From Siphonodentalium dalli (lineage: Eukaryota > Mollusca > Scaphopoda > Gadilida > Siphonodentaliidae): a stretch of 64,000 nucleotides of DNA. The stretch spans positions 24,191,141 through 24,255,140 of the forward strand of contig CP136065.1 in NCBI GenBank assembly GCA_032622095.1. Direction: 5' to 3'. The translations under genes and the position numbers were made by a program. Shown here one piece after another: positions 56,089 through 64,000 of the stretch (position 1 is the first letter of the stretch; every line of letters begins with the position of its first letter). The notes under the pieces were generated by a model, which was given only the letters and a program-made list of their open reading frames with translations, ran no database searches and had not been told where the DNA came from.

Positions 56089-59000
56089 ATCTTATTCATC
56101 CAAGATAGTCTTCAGAATGGACTGAAGAACATCTGGAGCTACCTTGGTGCAGATCTGATTTTCCATAAGCGTACGCAAAAGCTGATTCTTATTATATTCA
56201 TCTTTTCCACCTGAAATGGGTTGAATATTTTTTGAAATATAATCACCCATCCATGATGGAGGTTTCTTTGCTCTGCTAGATTTTCTAGGTACTGGTTTTG
56301 GTATGGAATCTGAAAGAGAAATACTTTCTCTATCTCCACTCTGACTACTACTCGAGGCACCATCATCACCTGAAACATTCGCTTTCGCACCATCAACATT
56401 ACCATCAACAACAACAGTATCTTCTGCAATAGGTGCTAAAGGTACACGGACAATATCAACAACTTCATCATCATTCTCATCAGCCTCATCATTGCTATCA
56501 CCTGTGGAACGAAGTTCAAGTTGACCTGTCGAATCCTGTGTAGCTGAAATATCAACATTACTGTCATCACCGACATCAGTTCTAACTTCCCTGAACTCAT
56601 CTATTTGAGTGCGGTCGTCACCACAGGAAGAAGAAATACCACCAGCTTCCAATCTCGCAGGAAAGTCGTCACCCCGACGAGATGGAGCTGAACTGTCCAC
56701 TGCATTAGGAGCAGATTTTATACCTGCAACGCCCTGTGGAACAAACAATATCACCGATTCTTCATCTGAACCATCTATATGGTCTGAACCATTAATATGG
56801 TTATCACGAACTTCATCACGTGAAGTAACACTACCAGTACCTGAAATACGACGTTTCCGCACCTTAGGCTCTGGTGGCCGTACAGGTGGGAAAAGAGGAT
56901 CTACAATTGGGGCATCAGCATCTCTCTGTTCAAGAGGAGATTTAAGGGCTGTGTCGTCATCTGGAAAGTCAAAGGGTAAAGAACCAATAGGCAACAAGTG
57001 GTTCCTATGTAAAGTTCTTTGCTTTCCACTGTCATCTTCTAAATTAAAAACAGGAATGTCTGAATTAGGTTGAGATTTAACAGTATAAACTTCAGAATCA
57101 TATTTATCTGCCAATTTATGTCTGCCTTCGAAAGCTAATGTCTTTACTAAGACTCTATCACCTACATGTATAGTTGCACCACGAAGCTTTCGATTATAAT
57201 ATTTGGCATTACTACTCTGAGCACCAGACATAGATTTGGATGCTAATCTGTAAGAATCAGAAAGTCTCTGTCTAAGGTCTGAAACATAATCACAATAAGA
57301 AGTTTGATCAGAATCAGGTTTATTCAGACCGAATAAAACATCAAGAGGTAACCGTGGTTCTCTTCCGAACATCAACTGAAAAGGAGCAAAACCAGTAGTT
57401 TCATGCCTAGTACAATTGTAAGCATGAACAAGAGGACCTATATGTGATTTCCAGTCATGTTTCTGGTCAGGATTAAGAGTACCTAACATACTAATAAGTG
57501 TGCGATTAAATCGCTCTGTAACACCATTCCCCATCGGATGATAAGGAGTAGTTCGGGACTTCTTGATGCTGCAAAGCTGACAAAGTTCAGAAATAAGTTG
57601 AGATTCAAAATTAGCACCTTGATCACTATGAATACGTTGAGGATAACCATAATGAATAAAGAAATTGTTAAACAATACATCAGCAGTAGTCTTTGCAGTC
57701 ATGTTCCTTGTAGGATAAGCCTGTGCATATTTAGTAAAATGATCTGTCATAACAAGAACATATTGGTAACCACCTTTAGAACAATCAAGAGTAAGAAAAT
57801 CAATACAAACAAGTTCAAGAGGTTGAGAAGTAGTGATGGATACTAAAGGGGCTCTGAAATTCGGATTAGTTTTAACTCGAATACATCTATGACAATGTTT
57901 TATCCAATCATCGACAGCACTGTCGATACCTGGAAAATAAAACCTTTCTTTCACAAGTGAAACTGTTCTGTCACGACCTGGATGTCCTATATCATTATGT
58001 AATGATTTAAGAACAAAAGTAATCTGTGAATATGGTAAAACAAGCTGAGTGGTGGTTTTACCATTAAAAGTGGACTCTCTATAAAGAACTCCTCGCTGCA
58101 ACCTAAGCTTAGAAAAATGTCTTAAAAATTCTAACTTATGAGCCGGGTAATTCTTTTCTGCTGCTGTGGTTCCTCGGCTGCCATACGCAATAACTCTCTT
58201 CACGCCCTCGATCTCTTGGTAAAGGACACAACCTAAACCATGAAGGGACGCATCAGTATGGACTTCAAAGGGCCTGCTGTAATCGGGGTAACCTAAAATG
58301 GGGGGATTAGAAAGACGATCTTTCAAAGTATCAAAAGCAGACTGCTGCTCATGCTCCCATTTCCATTTCCCTGTAAAAGAGGATTTAACCTTGTTCTTTG
58401 GCTTCTTTGTATTTGTAGGGGGAAGTAAATCTGTCAAGGGCTTAGCAATCCTGGAAAAATTAGGACAATATTTTCTGTAGTATCCTGCAAATCCAAGAAA
58501 TGATCGCAATTGATCAGAGTTCTTGGGAACTGGCCAGTTGACAATTTTGTCAACTTTCGCAGGATCTGTCTCGATACCTTTCTCTGAAACTACATGGCCT
58601 ACATATGAGACACGGCGCATGAAAAATTTACACTTTGCTGGAGCCAGTTTCAAACCACATTCTCTGAGCCTGTCAAAAACAAGTCTAAGTCGCTCCAACA
58701 TCTCTGGAACTGATTTTGACCATACAATGACGTCATCAACATAAATATTACATATTTTCCTGTTAAGACCATCGAGGCAGTCTTCCATCATTCTCTGAAA
58801 GCTAGAAGGACTATTGTTCAAACCAAATGCAAGTCTATTATATTCATAGAAACCTAGACCTCCAACAGTAAAAGCTGTTCTCTCTTTGTGCTCCTCTGCA
58901 ATTTCCAATTGATGAAAACCAGATTTGAGATCGAGAACTGAGTAGTACTTGGCACCTGCTAAGTAATCAAAAAGGTCTTCAGGCCTAGGGAGTGCATAAT

Positions 59001-60663
59001 TATCTGGAATAGTGCGTTTATTTAAAATTCTAAAATCTGTACACATACGAAGGTCATTTGAACCCTTCTTCCTAACTAAAACAACATTAGAAGAATATGG
59101 ACTGTGAGATCGGCGTATAATGCCGGCAGCTAACAACTGGTGAAGATGATTTCTCACTTCATCAATCATGCTTGGAGGTAAACGTCTCGGACGATCCTTG
59201 AAAGGCGTAGAATCATACATGTCGATACTATGCTTAACTGCACTGTAAAAACCTAAGTCAAGATCATGCTGTGAAAAAACATCTGAAAATTCTTTGATAA
59301 GATTCAATGCAACAGATATATCCTTTACATCATCAAGAGAAGAAACATCAATGGTAATTTTATCAAGAAATGAAGAGGTAGTCTCTGAACCTGGGGAGGT
59401 TTCAATATCTTGCTCAACAGAGACTGGCTGTACCTGACAAATAACAGAGTTAGGTGCTATACTAATAGTCCTAGAAGAAATATTTGACAAGTGAACATCA
59501 ACAGTATCAGTGCTCTTGAAATCATATTTCACAATATATGGACCTATCTCTAAAAATTTGAACCGTTCATCATCTGGAAGAGGCTGCAAAATAGCACATG
59601 TGGGTTGGTAAGGAATCTTATGATCAATAAAACCAGTAACAACTTTCTTAGTATTAGGATGGAGAATAACATGAGTATTCTCAGCAGACTTTACATGACC
59701 TAGAACAAAGTTGTGTTTAGCAAGTTCTTTCTCTCTAGAAATCATGCATCTGAATGCCATAAACCAAGATGATGACAAGTTTGCATTCTGTAAAAACCTG
59801 TTACCATGTGCATCTTTGCACAACTGCATGAGTTCTGAAAGAATATTAGTTCCTAGCAAAACTGGCACTGACATGTTATAAGAACTGTTTGGCACTACAA
59901 GAAAAATGAACTCTTTGCCGGAATCTTGTCCTAAGGAAGGAACTGTAATAGGACACTGGATGTATCCAAGATAAGGAAGTTTCTTGCCATCAGCACACTC
60001 TATATTAAGTATAACAGACAAGGGCTGCAAAGGAATATGTTTCAAGAAAGTGCTGTAAAATTGCTCGCAAATTGTGGAGCAAGTCGAACCTGTATCAACA
60101 AGAGCCTTAGTATTGTAACCTGAAACAGTAATATCTGACTCTGTAGCATTTCCATTTATACAATGTTCCTTACTGGAATCATTAACAAATTGTGATTTGT
60201 TAATATATCTCCGGGATCTATCCTGTGGACGAAAATATTTATTTCTATCATAGTAGCGATAGTATCCACCTTTCCTACAACCAAACGCTTTATGCGTCAA
60301 ATCACCACATTTCCAACATCCGGTGTATCTACCAGATACATACTCTCCTTGTAACCTATCATTTGTGTGATTACCATAATCATTTCTCACATCTGAAACA
60401 TTATTTGCCTCCTTCTGAAAATAATGAACATTATCGCTTCTCTCCGTATACTGCATTCTGTGATTCCTATTCCGATATCTCTGCGCACGCTGTCTCTGCG
60501 CACGCTGTCTCTGCGCACGCTGTCTGAGAGTGTTATACTTCCTCTGAAATCTGTGACGCCATCTTTCGCTAACTCGCAAATAGCTAGGAAAAATTTGAAA
60601 ATATTTCAACCACGATCGACCTACAAATTCTAAGAAATATCTCTGAGAAAAAAAAAAAAAATG
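56089..60663 (-). CDS. pol: Gypsy pol polyprotein with internal deletion (NC-like, PR, RT, partial RNase H, IN)
   Basis: One open frame of about 1505 codons; 60,609 is only a TTG, and the frame is open upstream to 60,663 with no ATG before residue ~53, so the true start is unknown. Counting from 60,609: zinc knuckle C-W-K-C-x4-H-x4-C at 98-111, aspartic protease D-T-G-S at 172-175, reverse transcriptase with Y-V-D-D at 623-626, RNase H start H-T-D-A-S (D 786) and L-E-F (E 827). At 829/830 the sequence jumps to R-H-F-S-K-L-R-L-Q-R-G-V-L-Y-R-E: the second half of RNase H and the spacer before integrase are missing. Integrase keeps H-x4-H … C-x2-C and D937, D996, E1032 (D-D-35-E), then a GPY/F-like C-terminal module and a long acidic Ser-rich tail ending L-K-T-I-L-D-E. 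Confidence 0.93.
60480..60527 (-). repeat. 15-bp tandem triplication in the pol N-terminus
   Basis: Three copies of ctctgcgcacgctgt encode R-Q-R-A-Q repeats (Q-R-A-Q-R) upstream of the zinc knuckle; a basic, RNA-binding-like stretch. Confidence 0.9.
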
Positions 60664-62833
60664 TCACTTTAACTAACTGGAATAAAAAATAATTCGAGTC
60701 GAAACCTACAAGAGAATTCGGGGAAAAAAATCACTAAGTGTAAAGGTCAAAGTAATAACCTTGCTGAACGCTGAAAACGTCAAGTGAAAATAGACTAAAC
60801 TCAATATCTGAAAAACCGACGCGCTGAAACTTATACAGAAAAACCTAAGTATTTTCTGCCTACTAACTCAGAAATCACTGAAAAACAAAATTCATTTTGT
60901 AATTAAACCTGCGGAAAAAAAAAAATTCTGCGGAAAAATTTAATTCAAGAAAAATTCTCAAGTCCAACTACGTAAGAAAATTTCTGAAAAATAAAAATTT
61001 CTCAAGTTTGCTGTAAATCAGAACACTGTAAGTCACCTACAATTTAACTACCAAGCTAATACCTACAAATCGCATCAAAATTCAAAATTAATCTGCGATT
61101 AAATATTCAAGTCACCTATTTCCGCTTGCTATCTGACGTCAACTGAAAAAATTTCAAAGTCAGATCTAACCTGATCAATCACACACTACAAACTCAACAA
61201 TGGAAAAATAAATTAATTTTCCACAAAGTCACCAATAAGTCACCTAATTTCAAGTTAATTGTGCCGTCCGGCAACAAAACTGAAATATAATCAATCACGT
61301 GTTGACACAACAACACAAATGAATATTAACATTCACCGTCAACTGAAAGTTGATTCGAAAAATTATTTTCCGAACTTGCTCTGAAAAATCACCTATTTTC
61401 GAGCTATATACTCCACCGTCAACTACAAAATTCTCAAATCACAATTCACCGTCACTGAAAATCAATAAAGATTTTTACAATCACCTATTGTCGCACTATA
61501 AATTCACCGTCGTCTGAAAATTTGAACACAAATTTCACTTCCGCTTGCATGCTAAGTGTGGACTGGCTGAAAATTTGCAAGTTTTCTTGCCGACAACTGC
61601 TACTAATTAGTTTGGTTAAGTTAACTTCCACCTAATTAGTGTTGTGAAGAATTTAATTCATGCACCTATCTGATGAAATGAGATGAAAGCAAGCGCGATG
61701 CGTACTCGGCTAAAAAAAAAAAAATTCAGTGGGAAAGAGGGTGTGGCATGGGAGGGGTCAGGGTTGACTCACCGTTAACCTGAGACTCCGACAACTGCAG
61801 ACTCCGACACCAACTTACCATGTCACGACTATCAACAAACCAAGATGACAACACCTGCTTGTAATACCAGAACTAGTTGGGACAATTTGTCCAACACCGG
61901 GTCTGAAAACTACTAACTTATTAATGCAAAGTCAGAATTGCATTGCATAATGTTGGAGACCAAAGGTATTTATCACACCGTCACTAAAAAGTGATGACCG
62001 AATGTCAAGAAATTTAGAAAAATTCTCGACCCACTTCGGTTTCAGAAATTCTCCGGTAATATGCAATGAAAATCACACCTTGCAATTCACAAGCTGACAT
62101 TTGGCCTATGCATTCAGTACTGAGCCATTTAATACAACAAATGTCACTTTTTTGACAATATTTTAGTCAAAGAAAAACTTTGACAGCATACAATACATAA
62201 TGTGTGGCTGGACTGATATATTATATACCTAACTACACCTATAGTTACCTAAACAAAAGCTAATAATTAGCTTTAAAGGCTACTAAAGTTGATCAGAATA
62301 TTTGAAAACAAACTCACGTGTTACTGTTTACATTTTTGTGTTCTGACCAAAATGTGACCCAGTTGAAACGAAACGAAACCACGGACTACCAAAATCCGGA
62401 AAACACAACTTTACCGGGTTTCAATTTACCAAAATCCGGACCACGATATATTGGCAGAGTAACAAATCGAATTTAATGCCTGGACGTTGCCCAAACGCTA
62501 AAAACGACTAAACAGAGCTGACAATACAAAAATTTAGACATAATTATGATATTAAAGGAATACAGCCACACCAAAACAATGTGTTTACAAATTTCACTGA
62601 ATAACATGAAAATTTTAAATTTTCAACAAAATTCATCAATTTTCAACAGAATTTATGTTTTTTTATGCATTTTTTAGCATAAAACTGTTCAAATCTGATT
62701 GTCTCTTCCAATCCAACGCTGAATATCTCCAGAAATCCTGATTGTCATTTTTTCAGACCGAAAACACGAAATTTCACCAAGTTCCAATTTTCTCACCAAT
62801 TTCAAAGTTCCACACTATACTCAGAGATTAAAG
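60664..62833 (-). other. Gypsy leader, ~2.2 kb with no capsid ORF
   Basis: Between the primer binding site and pol there is no minus-strand frame of 60 codons or more. The sequence is AT-rich with recurring words on the plus strand: caccgtc(a)actgaaa (about 61,337, 61,423, 61,448, 61,507, 61,977) and aatcacctatt(t/g)(t/c)cg (61,113, 61,390, 61,480). Gag matrix/capsid would normally lie here. Confidence 0.7.
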
Positions 62834-62851
62834 CTATACACGTGGGCGCCA
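62834..62851 (-). other. Primer binding site, tRNA-Lys-like
   Basis: One base inside the 5' LTR end the minus strand reads TGGCGCCCACGTGTATAG. TGGCGCCCA is the start of PBS sequences complementary to tRNA-Lys 3' ends; complementarity beyond the first nine bases looks imperfect. Confidence 0.75.
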
Positions 62852-62852
62852 T

Positions 62853-63646
62853 TGTGGTAGAGCACAGGGGTGGGTCTTAAGTGAACCATGTCGCTATCAC
62901 AAACATTTATGGGCTCTGAGTCTTAACATCTGGCAGGGTCTATAGTAAACTGAGCCTACCTTTAAAAGTCTTCATCATGTATTTATTCTATACTCATCGT
63001 CATGCAATACCAAACGGAACACAATCCAACATCACAAGACACATATGGATGACATCACATAACATCTACACAGACAGCTTGACTTCCAAGTTCCAACAAC
63101 ATCAAACATCAGACATCAATCCAGAGATCCAACGAAATAAAAGGACCCATCCTTTGGAAAGCATAGGTCAGATGTCATAACATAGTATTACTTCTTAAAC
63201 TTATTAAACATTCTTCGAGCATGAAGAAATTAGGATAACACTGAGAGTGTTATACGATGTAGCGATGTTTACACCTTGGTGACGAAATACGGACTGAGAA
63301 AGCGCGGTAAATAACCTTACCTGTAATTGGCTAAAACACCTCAGTGTCCGATAGTTAGATCTCAGATTGGGCGGTAAATAAAAGGTAGAGAATAGAGTGG
63401 ATGAGATATTGGGCGAAAGTAGAAATAGGAAATAGCAAAATACAGATCAGCGATAAGACTAGAAAACGGGGAATGTGCAGAACGGAATAGCGCGACATGG
63501 AATGAACCAAGTACGCGGAATGAAATGATTACAATGCGGCTATAAAATGTATATTAGTGAGTTAGGTTTAATAACTTAGTTAGTATACATGTGTAGCATG
63601 TAATAAAGGCATATACTGATTTGGTATATAACATAGCACGGTCACA
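62853..63646 (-). repeat. 5' LTR of the Gypsy element (right copy)
   Basis: Reads the same as 54,613-55,406 base for base. On the minus strand it would carry the promoter driving the element away from the PAN exon's downstream part and toward exon 1. Confidence 0.95.
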
Positions 63647-64000
63647 CTGGTACGATATTATAATTTACTGTTATAAAAGAGTTCCAATTGTTGTTTTATA
63701 TTGTCAAATCAAATGAACTGATTCCCACCCAAAGTCAATGTATCGCGAATAAGATATTCTGTATTGCCTCCATCTTGGGAGAGAATATGTATAAATTATT
63801 GTAACATTATTTACAAGTATTGTGAACAGCGAGAACAAGAGATTAACATCACTATCATATGGACGCGCGCGCTTTCACTTTCTCGATATTGATAGATATA
63901 TATAATGCTGTAAAGATAAATAAATATAATGTGAATATTTTATACTCGAGAAATAATATAAAACAAATAAGAAAAAAATACAAGACGATTCTAAGCAGAT
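63647..64000 (+). other. PAN gene intron 1 continuing to the window edge
   Basis: AT-rich; no acceptor-bounded exon seen. Confidence 0.5.

Larger units (their letters stand above)
54613..63646 (-). mobile_element. Ty3/Gypsy LTR retrotransposon, antisense in the PAN gene intron
   Basis: 9034 bp. Minus-strand order: 5' LTR (62,853-63,646), primer binding site, ~2.2-kb leader without an ORF, one pol frame, ~0.7 kb, polypurine tract, 3' LTR (54,613-55,406). The LTRs are 794 bp, begin TGTGACC and end CTACCACA; the pairs sit at a constant offset of 8240 with no difference that I can see by reading, so the insertion is very young. Protease-RT-RNase H-integrase order places it in Ty3/Gypsy. A 5-bp target duplication is not clear: with canonical TG…CA ends the flanks are GTGG and CTGG; shifting by one base gives an exact TGGT on both sides. 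Confidence 0.95.

Noticed and set aside
56609-57073. 154-codon plus-strand frame within the Gypsy element
   Set aside because: Shadow of the minus-strand pol frame; no independent signals.

Overview
The window is animal genomic DNA with spliced genes, AT-rich introns and dense transposon debris. It is most likely from a mollusc. The support for that is indirect: an AGCTCACCTG-type interspersed repeat and a 'gatgataactttag' repeat that I associate with mollusc genomes, plus lineage-neutral animal genes. I see no prokaryotic gene organisation, CRISPR array or operon.

Region 1 (1-27,011, + strand) is the 3' end of one host gene. Nine exons join in consistent phase (2-98, 518-556, 8609-8710, 8932-8978, 9028-9061, 9878-9939, 20189-20295, 25585-25694, 26914-27011) into a 231-residue C-terminus ending in TGA. 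It reads as the linker and guanylate-kinase-like domain of a MAGUK scaffold, best matching DLG5 (Discs large 5), with CARD10/11-type MAGUKs as the alternative. Its introns hold two DIRS-type (tyrosine-recombinase) retrotransposon carcasses (1612-7200 and 12417-17667), a 67-bp minisatellite built from the acceptor and first part of the GK exon, TTAA-flanked piggyBac-like MITEs, a hAT MITE and mariner-like foldbacks. Tandem duplication recurs at exon edges: acceptor and donor of the 8609-8710 exon, donor of the 25585-25694 exon, and the stop codon of the last exon.

Region 2 (27,012-53,800) has no convincing host gene. It holds minisatellites, foldback MITEs, a tRNA-derived SINE (about 44,452), a Helitron-like 3' terminus (47,187), an element bounded by inverted arrays of a 17-bp repeat (43,018-44,366), a 3.1-kb element with ~1-kb inverted repeats and a TTTAA target duplication (48,794-51,905), and TTAA-bounded elements with ~300-bp inverted repeats, one nested in another.

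Region 3 (53,948-64,000) starts with the first coding exon of a secreted PAN/Apple-domain protein (+). Its first intron carries a complete-looking Ty3/Gypsy retrotransposon in antisense orientation (54,613-63,646): two 794-bp LTRs that I read as identical, a tRNA-Lys-like primer binding site, a polypurine tract and one long pol ORF. Although the LTRs point to a very young insertion, the ORF lacks the second half of RNase H and the spacer before integrase, and no capsid-coding gag is visible in the ~2.2-kb leader. It probably moved using proteins from another element.

The most noteworthy signals are the exon-edge minisatellites, the two DIRS elements whose internal complementary region records the crossover trinucleotide found at each insertion, and the deleted but recently mobilised Gypsy element.
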